Positions 1 to 7,217 of a DNA stretch of 20,880 bases are shown here, in pieces. How positions within the stretch are numbered: the first letter of the stretch is position 1; each line of letters begins with the position of its first letter. The notes beneath the pieces were generated by a model. It was not told the DNA's origin. It searched no databases and worked only from the letters and a program-made list of their open reading frames with translations. The translations under genes were made by a program, and so were the position numbers. The DNA comes from DASWKG01 sp036396755 (GTDB lineage Bacteria > Actinomycetota > UBA4738 > CALAEC01): positions 1 to 20,880 of the forward strand of contig DASWKG010000083.1 in NCBI GenBank assembly GCA_036396755.1. The letters are read 5' to 3'.

Positions 1-1
1 C

Positions 2-103
2 GTCGAGATTCCCCACGACGACGTCATCGAGAACGGAGGCACTCACCTCTACCCCGAACTCGGTGGAGATCCGTTCCCCAGCTGTCAGCCGCAGGTGCCG
101 TAG
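2..103 (+). CDS. C-terminal end of an unidentified upstream gene (partial)
   Basis: Frame 2 is open from the left edge to a TAG at 101-103 and reads as about 33 residues ending ...GDPFPSCQPQVP. I do not recognise a family. Third-position GC (about three quarters) is lower than in the neighbouring genes, so this is weak evidence for coding. If real, it ends 37 bases before the preferred GTG of the GT87 gene, which argues against that gene starting at GTG 63 inside this frame. Confidence 0.4.
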   Translation, partial: VEIPHDDVIENGGTHLYPELGGDPFPSCQPQVP

Positions 104-128
104 GCGGGCCCTGAGCGCCCCGCTGCCC

Positions 129-134
129 GATAAT
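129..134 (+). promoter_or_regulatory. -10 box for a leaderless GT87 transcript
   Basis: GATAAT matches the TATAAT consensus at five of six positions and lies 6 bases before GTG 141, so transcription would start about at the start codon. No convincing -35 hexamer is visible. The box supports GTG 141 over GTG 63. Confidence 0.4.
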
Positions 135-140
135 CCCTCC

Positions 141-1334
141 GTGGATCGCGATACGCGGCGCTCGGGGCTCTTCCTGGTGCTTGGGGCCACGTTCGTCACG
201 CTGGCTCTGGGGTGGCTGGTCAAGTCTCCCTGTCTGGGGCCGTGGAACGACGGGCGGCAGTACACGCGGCTCTGCTACTCGGATGTGGCGGCGCTGTACT
301 CGGCGGAGGGGATCGATCAGCACCTCGTGCCGTACTTCGAGCACACGAACGAGTACCCGGTGCTGACCGGGTTCACGATGGCGCTGACGGGGATCCCGGC
401 GAGGTCCTACGCCTCGTTCTTCAACTGGAACGCGCTGCTCCTCGGCGGGTTCGCGCTCGTCACCTCGTGGGCCCTCTCTCGGATGGCGGGTGAGCGGGCG
501 CTCCTGTTCGCGGCGGCTCCTACCTTGCTCATCTACTCGTTCGTGAACTGGGACCTGATCCCGGTGGCGTTGGCGACGCTCGCGACGTTCGCGTTCCTGC
601 GGAAACGCGATGGGCCGGCGGGCATCCTCCTCGGGCTCGGGGCGGCGGCGAAGCTCTACCCAGCCCTCCTGCTCGCGCCGTTCGCGCTGCAGCGGCTCCG
701 GGAGCGGAGACCGGAACGGGCCGGACTTCTCGTGGGCGCGGGCTTCCTCACGTGGCTCGCGGTCAACCTTCCGGTCGCGCTCTTCGCGCCCGACGGGCGG
801 TGGTCGGAGTTCTTCCGGTTCAACACCGAGCGGCCGGCCGACTGGGACAGCCTGTGGCTCCTCACGCAGCGGCACCTCGGGTTCCCGGACACGACCGCGG
901 CGGTCAACCTCCTGTCGGCGATCGCGTTCGTCGCGCTGTCGACGGTGCTTCTCCTCGTCGCGTGGCGCCGCCGGCCGGACTTCCCGCTGTGGACGTTCGG
1001 GTTCCCGCTCATCGTGGCGTTCCTGCTCACCGGGAAGGTGTACTCGCCGCAGTTCAGCCTGTGGCTGCTCCCGTGGTTCGCGCTCGTGCTCCCCGACCTT
1101 CGGCTCTTCGTCGCGTTCTCGGCCGCCGAGGTCGCGGTGTTCGTGACGCGCTTCCAGTACTTCGCGCAGCTCGACGGGTACGGAGGGCTGCCGCTCGGCG
1201 CGTTCGAGCTCGCGCTGCTGGCGCGGGCCGCGGTGCTGATCGCGGCGCTCCTTTTGTGGGTCCGGCGGTTCGCGCAGCCCGCCGAGCCCCGGCAGCAGCA
1301 GACCCCCGAGCCCGCCGCCGAGGCGATCGCGTGA
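141..1334 (+). CDS. GT87 (DUF2029) family membrane mannosyltransferase
   Basis: Polytopic GT-C glycosyltransferase, about 397 aa from GTG 141. Members of this family (for example the mycobacterial PimE and Rv0051 group) transfer mannose from polyprenyl-phosphate-mannose to lipoglycans on the outer face of the membrane. Visible signs are many hydrophobic segments, a short polar first loop with acidic residues after the first TM (CYSDVAALYSAEGID), the EYPVLTG motif in place of the usual YPP motif, and the characteristic GLGAAAKLYPALLLAPF segment near residues 160-176. A longer start at GTG 63 is possible, but it would add a basic non-membrane leader and overlap the preceding partial frame. The next gene, another GT-C enzyme, overlaps its stop by GTGA, so the two are translationally coupled. 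The acceptor cannot be read from sequence. Confidence 0.82.
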   Translation: MDRDTRRSGLFLVLGATFVTLALGWLVKSPCLGPWNDGRQYTRLCYSDVAALYSAEGIDQHLVPYFEHTNEYPVLTGFTMALTGIPARSYASFFNWNALLLGGFALVTSWALSRMAGERALLFAAAPTLLIYSFVNWDLIPVALATLATFAFLRKRDGPAGILLGLGAAAKLYPALLLAPFALQRLRERRPERAGLLVGAGFLTWLAVNLPVALFAPDGRWSEFFRFNTERPADWDSLWLLTQRHLGFPDTTAAVNLLSAIAFVALSTVLLLVAWRRRPDFPLWTFGFPLIVAFLLTGKVYSPQFSLWLLPWFALVLPDLRLFVAFSAAEVAVFVTRFQYFAQLDGYGGLPLGAFELALLARAAVLIAALLLWVRRFAQPAEPRQQQTPEPAAEAIA

Positions 1335-2605
1335 AGACCGAGGCCGCGCCGGAAACGCAGCCGCGAACCGCTCCCGCGAGCGACCGTCTCCGGCGGGCCC
1401 TCACGCACGCGCTCCTCGTCTTCCTCGGGGTGCGCATCGGGCTGGCCGTCGTCGCGGTGCTCGCGACCGCCCTGCTCCCCTCGGGCCCGAACCCGCCGCT
1501 GTCCGCCATCGGCTGGGACACCGCGCCGATCACGCCCGGGTGGCACAACCTCGTCACCGCGTGGGAGCGGTTCGACGGCCTGTGGCTCCTCGGCATCGCG
1601 GGCGAGGGCTACGTTCCGGAGGTACCGGACGTCACCAGCGGCAACGCGGTGTTCTTCCCGCTGTACCCGATGGCGATCCGCGGCCTCTCGTACCTCCTCG
1701 GCGGCCACCCGCTCGCGGCGGCTCTGCTCATCTCGAACCTCGCGTTCCTCGGCGCCCTCGTCGCGCTGTACGTGCTGACCGACATCGAGTGGGGCGAAAC
1801 CGTCGCGCGCCGGTCGACGCTCTACCTCGCGCTGCTGCCGACCGCCTACTTCTTCCTGGCGCCGTACACCGAGTCGCTGTTCCTGTTGCTCGTGCTGCTC
1901 GCGTTCCTGGCCGCGCGCCGGCATCGATGGCTCCTTGCGGGGCTCGCCGGCAGCGGCGCCGCGCTGACGCGCAACCTCGGGGCCGTCGTCGGCCTCGCGC
2001 TCCTCTTCGAAGGCGTGCATCAGGCGTGGGAGCGGAGGATGAGCGGCGACGCGGAGACGCCGGGACCGGCCTCCCGCCTCGGCTGGTGGGCCCGCCGGAT
2101 GTGGCGGCCGGCCGGCGCGGCGCTGCTCACCGTCGCCGGCACCGGCGCCTACCTGCTCTTCTGGTGGAAGCTCGCCCGCGAGCCGCTCGCGCCGCTCACC
2201 CAGCAGGCGAGCTGGCAGCGCGAGTTCGAGCTGCCCTGGGTCACGCTGTGGCTCGGGACCAAGGAGGCCTTCCGCTGGATCGGCCAGTACCCGGGCGGCT
2301 ACCACCTGATGGACTGGCTGCTCGTGGCCCCCGCGCTCGTCGCCGCGCTCTGGGTGGCGGTGCGGGCCCGGCTCTCCTACGCGGTCTACACGTGGGTCAG
2401 CCTGATCGTCCCGCTGTCGTTCATCTTCGCCCCGCGCCCGTTCATGTCGCTCCCCCGCTTCCTCCTGCCGCTGTTCCCGCTCGTGTGGGCGCCGGCGCTG
2501 TGGGCGGAGCGGCGGCCGGGGGTCCACACCGTGATGGTGGCGGCGTCGGCCGCGGGGCTCGGGGTGATGACCGTCCTGTTCGTTACGTGGTACTTCGTGT
2601 TCTGA
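1331..2605 (+). CDS. PIG-V/Gpi18-like membrane mannosyltransferase
   Basis: Polytopic GT-C protein, 424 aa. The start GTG 1331 overlaps the upstream TGA (GTGA). The first lumenal/extracellular loop has WERFDGLWLLGIAGEGY, matching the RWDxxxYxxIAxxGY signature of PIG-V enzymes, followed by FFPLYPM, a second family hallmark. About ten membrane segments follow, with a SLPRFLLPLFPL segment near the C-terminus. PIG-V family enzymes use dolichyl/polyprenyl-phosphate mannose. Bacterial members act in cell-envelope glycan or protein mannosylation, so this protein probably works with the GT87 enzyme upstream on an envelope mannoconjugate. The in-frame extension upstream to 752 lies inside the GT87 gene and is rejected. 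The exact substrate is unknown. Confidence 0.82.
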   Translation: MKTEAAPETQPRTAPASDRLRRALTHALLVFLGVRIGLAVVAVLATALLPSGPNPPLSAIGWDTAPITPGWHNLVTAWERFDGLWLLGIAGEGYVPEVPDVTSGNAVFFPLYPMAIRGLSYLLGGHPLAAALLISNLAFLGALVALYVLTDIEWGETVARRSTLYLALLPTAYFFLAPYTESLFLLLVLLAFLAARRHRWLLAGLAGSGAALTRNLGAVVGLALLFEGVHQAWERRMSGDAETPGPASRLGWWARRMWRPAGAALLTVAGTGAYLLFWWKLAREPLAPLTQQASWQREFELPWVTLWLGTKEAFRWIGQYPGGYHLMDWLLVAPALVAALWVAVRARLSYAVYTWVSLIVPLSFIFAPRPFMSLPRFLLPLFPLVWAPALWAERRPGVHTVMVAASAAGLGVMTVLFVTWYFVF

Positions 2606-2619
2606 TGCCCTTTTGGGCA
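2606..2619 (+). other. Small perfect hairpin after the PIG-V stop codon
   Basis: TGCCC-TTTT-GGGCA is a perfect 5-bp inverted repeat starting at the base after the TGA. There is no downstream T-tract, so it is not a classical terminator. It could slow transcription, protect the 3' end, or act as an operator, since it overlaps the possible -35 of the next gene. Confidence 0.35.
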
Positions 2620-2642
2620 ATCCAAGCAATCTTCACTAGAAT
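2613..2642 (+). promoter_or_regulatory. Candidate promoter of the response regulator gene
   Basis: TTGGGC (2613-2618) is followed after 18 bases by TAGAAT (2637-2642), 15 bases before GTG 2658. The predicted leader is about 8 bases, and no Shine-Dalgarno sequence is present. The same TAGAAT hexamer sits before the PBP1A gene on the other strand. Confidence 0.4.
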
Positions 2643-2657
2643 CCCCGCCGAAGACCC

Positions 2658-3296
2658 GTGGGGATCCGCGTCATCATCGCCGACGATCACTCCCTCGTCC
2701 GACAGGGGCTTCGCCGCTACCTCGAGATGGCCGACGGCGTCGAGGTGGTGGGCGAGGCCGGGGACGGGGACGCAGCCGTGTCCGTCGCCGAGCAGACGCA
2801 GCCCGACGTCGTGCTCCTCGACATCCGCATGGGAGACACCGACGGCTTCGAGGCCTGCCGCAAGATCGTCGAGGTCAGCCCCAAGAGCGCGGTGATCATG
2901 CTGACCGCGTACGACGAGCGCCGCTTCGTGGTCGAGGCGGTGCGCGCCGGGGCGCGCGGCTACGTCCTGAAGTCGCGCGACGCCGAGCACCTCATGCAGA
3001 CGGTGCGGCTCGTCGCCGAGGGGAACCTGGTGATCGACCCCGAGCTGGTCGTCGCCGTCGCCGAGGAGCTCTCCTCCGCGAGGTCGCGGGACCGCTCCGC
3101 CGAGACGCTCACCGAGCGCGAGCTCGAGATCCTGCAGCTGCTCGCGTTCGGGCACACGAACCGCGACATCGCCGGGAAGCTCTTCATCTCGCCCGACACG
3201 GTGAAGACGCACCTCGAGCACATCTACCAGAAGCTCGGTGCCACCGATCGCACGGCCGCGGTGGCCGAGGCGCTGCGCCGCCAGCTGATCGACTAA
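2658..3296 (+). CDS. NarL/FixJ-type response regulator (REC + LuxR HTH), orphan
   Basis: Full-length 212-aa two-domain response regulator. The receiver domain spans about residues 3-118, with acidic pair D9-D10, phosphoacceptor D55 (VVLLDIRM), T83 (MLTAYDE) and K105 (YVLKSRD), so phosphorylation chemistry looks intact. A LuxR-type helix-turn-helix covers about 151-210 (LTERELEILQLLAFG, then SPDTVKTHLEHIYQKLG). The start is GTG 2658; the frame gives no earlier credible start. No histidine kinase lies in the window, so the partner is unknown. The gene follows two mannosyltransferases by 52 bases with its own candidate promoter. Its stop overlaps the stop of the convergent PBP1A gene. A role in envelope stress is suggested only by neighbours. 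Confidence 0.9.
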   Translation: MGIRVIIADDHSLVRQGLRRYLEMADGVEVVGEAGDGDAAVSVAEQTQPDVVLLDIRMGDTDGFEACRKIVEVSPKSAVIMLTAYDERRFVVEAVRAGARGYVLKSRDAEHLMQTVRLVAEGNLVIDPELVVAVAEELSSARSRDRSAETLTERELEILQLLAFGHTNRDIAGKLFISPDTVKTHLEHIYQKLGATDRTAAVAEALRRQLID

Positions 3297-5539
3297 CGAC
3301 GCCGCCGCGGCTCGGGCGTGGGCGGCGGTGACGGTGGCGGCGGCGTGGTGGGCGGCGGGGTCGTGGGCGGAGGCGTGGTGGGCGGAGGCGTGGTCGGCGG
3401 CGGCTCCTCCTCTTCCTCCTCCTTGCCGTCGTCGGGCTTGGGCGACGGCGTCGGCGACGGGGTGGGGAACGCGCCCTCGCCGGTCACCTTCTCGCCGGTG
3501 AACTCCGGCGTCGGGAAGTCGCCGGCCGTGACGTCCTCGAAGACGGCCGCCATGAAGTCGCGCCAGATCGGCGCCATGCACGTGCCGCCGGTGCACTCCG
3601 TGTCGAGCTGGGCGCCGCGGTGGCCGATCCACACGCACGCCACCAGCTCGGTGGTGCCGCCGCAGAACCACGCGTCGGACTGGTCGTCCTCGGTGCCGGT
3701 CTTGCCGAACGTCGGGACGCCGGGGAGGTACGCGGCGGTGCCGGTCCCGCCCGACACCACGCGCTCCATCGCGTACACCGCCTGCCACGCCACGTTCTCG
3801 TCGATCACCCGGCGGCCGTTGCCGCGGTTGCGCCAGATCAGCTCGCGGTCTGGCCCGCGGATCGAGGCCACCGGGGTGGGGTTGTGGCGGATGCCGCCCG
3901 ACGCGAGGGTCGCGAACGAGTTCGTCATCTCGAGCACGTTCACCTCGGCGGCCCCGAGCGTGATCGCGCAGAACGGCGGCACGTGGCTGTGCGCCGGAAC
4001 GATCCCGAGCTTGTAGGCCATCTCCTGCACCTTGTCGGGACCCACCTCCGCGATGAGCTGGGCGAAGATCGTGTTCACCGAGTTCGCGGTGGCGGACGTG
4101 AGGTCCATCGCCCCGTACTGCGACCCCCCGTAGTTCTCGGGGTCCCACGGGTACAGCTCGGAGCCGCACGGAGGCTCGTCGAAGAGCACCGGGCTCCGTC
4201 CCGAGAACGTCGAGCTGAGCGAGATGCCCTGGTCCAGGGCGGCCGTGAGCGTGAACATCTTGAACGCCGAGCCGGTCTGGCGGCCGGTGCCGCCGCCGGG
4301 CTGATCGGTCCCGAAGGTGGCGGGGTCGAGCCCCTGACAGCTCGACGGCGCGGTCACGTCGTCCTCCCGCGCCCGCTCGAGGCATGCGAGCGCGTGCTCG
4401 TGGTCGAGCTCGTACGGGACCTTCGACGCGATGGCGCGGATGGCGCCGTTGCTGGGGTCGATGGCCACCAGCGCGACGTCGCGCGAGTCGGTGATCGGGT
4501 AGTGGTTCCAGATCGCCTGGAACGCGGCCCGCTGCCATTCCGGGTCGATCGTGGTCGTGACCTTCAGCCCGCCGGCGAACGTGCCCTGCGTGCCGATCTC
4601 GTCCTGTCGCTGGAGCCACCGCCGCGTGTAGTCGATGAAGTAGGCCTCGGGATCGCCCTCCCAGCCCTCCGCAGGGCGCACGGTGTGCACCGGACGCTCC
4701 TGCAGCCTCGCGGCACGGGGCTCCGAGATGTACCCCAGCGCCGCCATCCGGCCCAGGACCCAGTCGCGACGGACCTCGGAGTCCTGGGGGTTCTGCACCG
4801 GGTCGAAGGCGGCGGGCCGGCTGATCACGCCGGCGAGCGTCGCCGACTCGAGCACGGTCAGCTCCTCCGCGTCCTTGCCGAAGTACGTCTTCGCCGCGGC
4901 CTGCGCCCCGTACGCGCCGTGACCGAGGTACACGGTGTTGAGGTAGCGCTCGAAGATCTCGTTCTTCTCCAGCTCGCGCTCGAGCTTCAGCGCGAGGATC
5001 GCCTCCTTGGCCTTGCGGGTGATCGTCCGCTCGGTCCCGACCCCCGGGAACGCGTTCCGGACGAGCTGCTGGGTGATCGTGGACGCGCCCTGCTGGATCT
5101 CGCCACCGGTGAGGTCCGCCCACGCGGCCCGGGCGATGTCGAAGACGCTGATGCCGGGGTGGGAGTAGAAGCGCGCGTCCTCGGCGGACAGCACCGCGTG
5201 CCGGAGGCTGTCGGGCATGCGGGAGAACGGGATCGCGGTGCGGTCCTGCTCGCCGTGGAACTGCGCCAGAAGGTTCCCGTCGCGGTCGTAGAGCGAGGTG
5301 GTCTGCGCGAGCGGGGGGGCCTCCGGCAGGTCGATCGTGACGTAAAGGTAGGCGAAGGTGCCGGCGCCGGCGGTGCCGATGAGGAGCATCGGCGCCCACG
5401 CCCACCAGGTGCGCCGCAGGAACCGCCGGACGGGCCCCCGCTTCCGCGCCCTGCGGCGGCGGGCGGCGGGCGACCTCCGGCCGGGCTTGGAAGGCGAGGC
5501 CCGGCGGGTGCGCTTGCGGGGAAGGGTGCCGATCGCCAC
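3293..5539 (-). CDS. ponA: Class A penicillin-binding protein (PBP1A/PonA type)
   Basis: Bifunctional peptidoglycan synthase, 748 aa. A strongly basic cytoplasmic tail (about 1-44) precedes one TM (about 45-66). The GT51 glycosyltransferase domain shows catalytic E120 in AEDARFYSHPG and ASTITQQLVRN (152-162). The transpeptidase domain has SxxK at S424-K427 (GSAFK), SxN at S487-N489 and KTGT at 613-616. The C-terminus is low-complexity: a Ser/Thr/Pro stretch, six Glu (707-712), four PPPTT units (713-732), then Pro and RRRR. Tails of this kind are common in actinobacterial PonA proteins and probably reach into the wall. The start is GTG 5539 with no SD but a TAGAAT box 9 bases upstream. It is last in a same-strand cluster with DUF5318 and two complex-I-like proteins. 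Confidence 0.95.
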   Translation of the reverse strand: MAIGTLPRKRTRRASPSKPGRRSPAARRRRARKRGPVRRFLRRTWWAWAPMLLIGTAGAGTFAYLYVTIDLPEAPPLAQTTSLYDRDGNLLAQFHGEQDRTAIPFSRMPDSLRHAVLSAEDARFYSHPGISVFDIARAAWADLTGGEIQQGASTITQQLVRNAFPGVGTERTITRKAKEAILALKLERELEKNEIFERYLNTVYLGHGAYGAQAAAKTYFGKDAEELTVLESATLAGVISRPAAFDPVQNPQDSEVRRDWVLGRMAALGYISEPRAARLQERPVHTVRPAEGWEGDPEAYFIDYTRRWLQRQDEIGTQGTFAGGLKVTTTIDPEWQRAAFQAIWNHYPITDSRDVALVAIDPSNGAIRAIASKVPYELDHEHALACLERAREDDVTAPSSCQGLDPATFGTDQPGGGTGRQTGSAFKMFTLTAALDQGISLSSTFSGRSPVLFDEPPCGSELYPWDPENYGGSQYGAMDLTSATANSVNTIFAQLIAEVGPDKVQEMAYKLGIVPAHSHVPPFCAITLGAAEVNVLEMTNSFATLASGGIRHNPTPVASIRGPDRELIWRNRGNGRRVIDENVAWQAVYAMERVVSGGTGTAAYLPGVPTFGKTGTEDDQSDAWFCGGTTELVACVWIGHRGAQLDTECTGGTCMAPIWRDFMAAVFEDVTAGDFPTPEFTGEKVTGEGAFPTPSPTPSPKPDDGKEEEEEEPPPTTPPPTTPPPTTPPPTTPPPPSPPPTPEPRRRR
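3344..3403 (-). repeat. 15-bp tandem repeat, 4 units (PPPTT)
   Basis: Four imperfect 15-bp units within the PBP1A gene encode PPPTT four times (residues 713-732). Unit number is likely to vary between strains through slippage. Confidence 0.8.
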
Positions 5540-5548
5540 TGGGAGCCG

Positions 5549-5554
5549 ATTCTA
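5549..5554 (-). promoter_or_regulatory. -10 box directly upstream of PBP1A
   Basis: On the minus strand TAGAAT lies 9 bases before GTG 5539, inside the 46-base gap to the NuoN-like gene. No clear -35 at proper spacing. It suggests that PBP1A has its own nearly leaderless transcript besides read-through from DUF5318. Confidence 0.4.
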
Positions 5555-5585
5555 CCCGCGCCCGGGAACAACAACGCCGAAGGGG

Positions 5586-7217
5586 TTAGAGGAAGCCGAG
5601 GTCGACGGACTTGAGCACGACCCAGGCCACGCCGGCGAGCGCCGCGGCCTCGACCATCCCGGCGACGGCGAGCCCCAGGGACCAGCGGCGGGCGCGGCGC
5701 AGGAGCGGTTCGGCGGCGCGGCGGAGGCGGCCGGGTGCGCCCGGCTCACCGAGGAGCGGTGTGAACGCGGCCCCCTCCTCGCGCACGCCTCGCGCGAGCG
5801 CGACGAGCGCGATCGCGACCACGAGCGCGGGGAGCGCGGCGAGGAGCAGGTCGACCCCCGAGGCCGCGGGGAGGGCCGGGGCGCCCGACGCGGGGAGCAC
5901 CTCGGGGAGGCCGGCCTCGCGCTCGATGCGCAGGAGCCAGCCGAGGCCGAGCCGCACCGGCTGCGTCCCCAGGTAGACGAGGAACAGGGCGAGCGGCCCG
6001 GCGATCGCCGCCGCCAGGCCGCGCGGCCGCGCGGCGCGCGCGAGCGGGACCGAGGCGACGGCCGCCGCCGCGAGACCGAGCGCGGCGGTTCCCGCGATCG
6101 CCAGGTACCAGAGACTGCTCCCGACGCGCTCCTGCGCGAGCGAGAGGGCGAGCCACGCCCCGGGGAACCCGCCGCCCGGCGGCAGGCCGAGGAGCGAGAG
6201 CACGAGCACCCCGGTGGCGAGCACCCCGACCCACCGGGCCAGAAGGACCGGCCGCCACCGCTCCGGGCCCGGCCAGGCCAACGCCTGGAGGCCCGCGGCC
6301 GCGAGCAGGAACGCCGGGAAGAGCGCGAGGAAGGCCCGGGCGCCGACCGCGCCCCCGAGGCCGAGCGCGAGGAAGGGAAGGGCGGCGCCGGCCCCCGTCA
6401 CCGCGGCGACCGAGCCGGCCTCGCCCCGGACGAGGATCCCCGAGGCCCCCGCGAGCAGGGCGGCGCCCGCGGCGGCCCACGCGAGCGGGACGCTCTCCGA
6501 CACACCGGTGATCCCGAACGCGACGAGCGCCGCGAGCGCGATGCCCTGCGCGCGAAGGGCCGTCGAGACGAGGCCGCCCGGGCCCTCGGTCGCGGAGAGG
6601 CGCCAGGTGCCGAAGAACGGGATAGCTCCGGCCTTCGCGGCGGCCGCGCCCAGGAGGAGCCCGGCGCCGAGCCCCATCGCTGCCGGCGTGACGGCGGTGG
6701 TGCCGGATCGGTCGAGGAGCACGCAGAGGCCCGCCACGGCGGCGCCGTCGGCGAGGGCCAGGCCGAGCAGACCGCGAGCCCCGGCCCGCCCGGTGGCGAG
6801 CGCGGCGAGCCCCGCCGCGATCGTCGGGAGCGGCACCAGGACGGCCTGGAGCGTCAGGCTGCGCGCGTAGCTCGTGCCGACCAGCCCGGTCGCCGCCACC
6901 GCGAGACCGACGACCGCGGCGACCGACTGCCCCCGGGGCAGCGCCTCGGCGCGGGGAACCACGATGAGGACGGCGAGGGTCCCGGCGACCGCGAGGCTCG
7001 CGCCGAGCAGGCCCGGCTCCATCGTCCGCCAGGCCACCGACCCGCCCCGGAACTCCCGCACGAGCACCCACCAGGCCGCGACGTGCGCGGCGAGCGCGAG
7101 GAGGCCGCCCGCCACGCGGCGCACCCAGGGCCAGGGGAGGCCAGAGAGCCCGAGCCAGACGAGCCCGGCCGCCGCGGGGCCGATGAGCGCGGCCTGCACC
7201 AGCAGCTCGCCGCTCAT
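5586..7217 (-). CDS. NuoN/NuoM-like antiporter-type membrane protein
   Basis: 543 aa, hydrophobic almost throughout, of the family shared by complex I subunits L/M/N, Mrp antiporters and hydrogenase membrane arms. The best evidence is the TM7-TM8 region AAAAKAGAIPFFGTW with K195, then ATEGPGGLVSTAL (209-220), which parallels GKSAQFPFHxWLPDAxEAPTPVSA of NuoL/M/N. SLLGLPPGGGFPGAWL in the second half parallels the SLAGIPPTAGFxGKW motif. The TM5 glutamate essential in canonical subunits is not seen: the matching stretch LQAVLVPLP (123-131) has V126 where alignment puts the Glu. ATG 7217 overlaps the stop of the NuoH-like gene (ATGA). No NuoB/C/D/I or hydrogenase subunits are nearby. Proton or ion movement is likely from the family, but the redox or other partner is unknown. 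Confidence 0.65.
   Translation of the reverse strand: MSGELLVQAALIGPAAAGLVWLGLSGLPWPWVRRVAGGLLALAAHVAAWWVLVREFRGGSVAWRTMEPGLLGASLAVAGTLAVLIVVPRAEALPRGQSVAAVVGLAVAATGLVGTSYARSLTLQAVLVPLPTIAAGLAALATGRAGARGLLGLALADGAAVAGLCVLLDRSGTTAVTPAAMGLGAGLLLGAAAAKAGAIPFFGTWRLSATEGPGGLVSTALRAQGIALAALVAFGITGVSESVPLAWAAAGAALLAGASGILVRGEAGSVAAVTGAGAALPFLALGLGGAVGARAFLALFPAFLLAAAGLQALAWPGPERWRPVLLARWVGVLATGVLVLSLLGLPPGGGFPGAWLALSLAQERVGSSLWYLAIAGTAALGLAAAAVASVPLARAARPRGLAAAIAGPLALFLVYLGTQPVRLGLGWLLRIEREAGLPEVLPASGAPALPAASGVDLLLAALPALVVAIALVALARGVREEGAAFTPLLGEPGAPGRLRRAAEPLLRRARRWSLGLAVAGMVEAAALAGVAWVVLKSVDLGFL

Noticed and set aside
656..2629. Long minus-strand open frame opposite the two mannosyltransferases
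   Set aside because: The product is Arg/His/Glu-rich low-complexity sequence without domains, a typical shadow in very GC-rich DNA; the + frames show clear GT-C families.
3344..3403. Tandem repeats as a CRISPR array
   Set aside because: Units are 15 bp, contiguous without spacers, and encode PPPTT in PBP1A.
2583..5405. 940-residue minus frame overlapping PBP1A and the response regulator
   Set aside because: It is a frame-shifted reading of PBP1A joined to the antisense of the regulator, with no recognisable fold.
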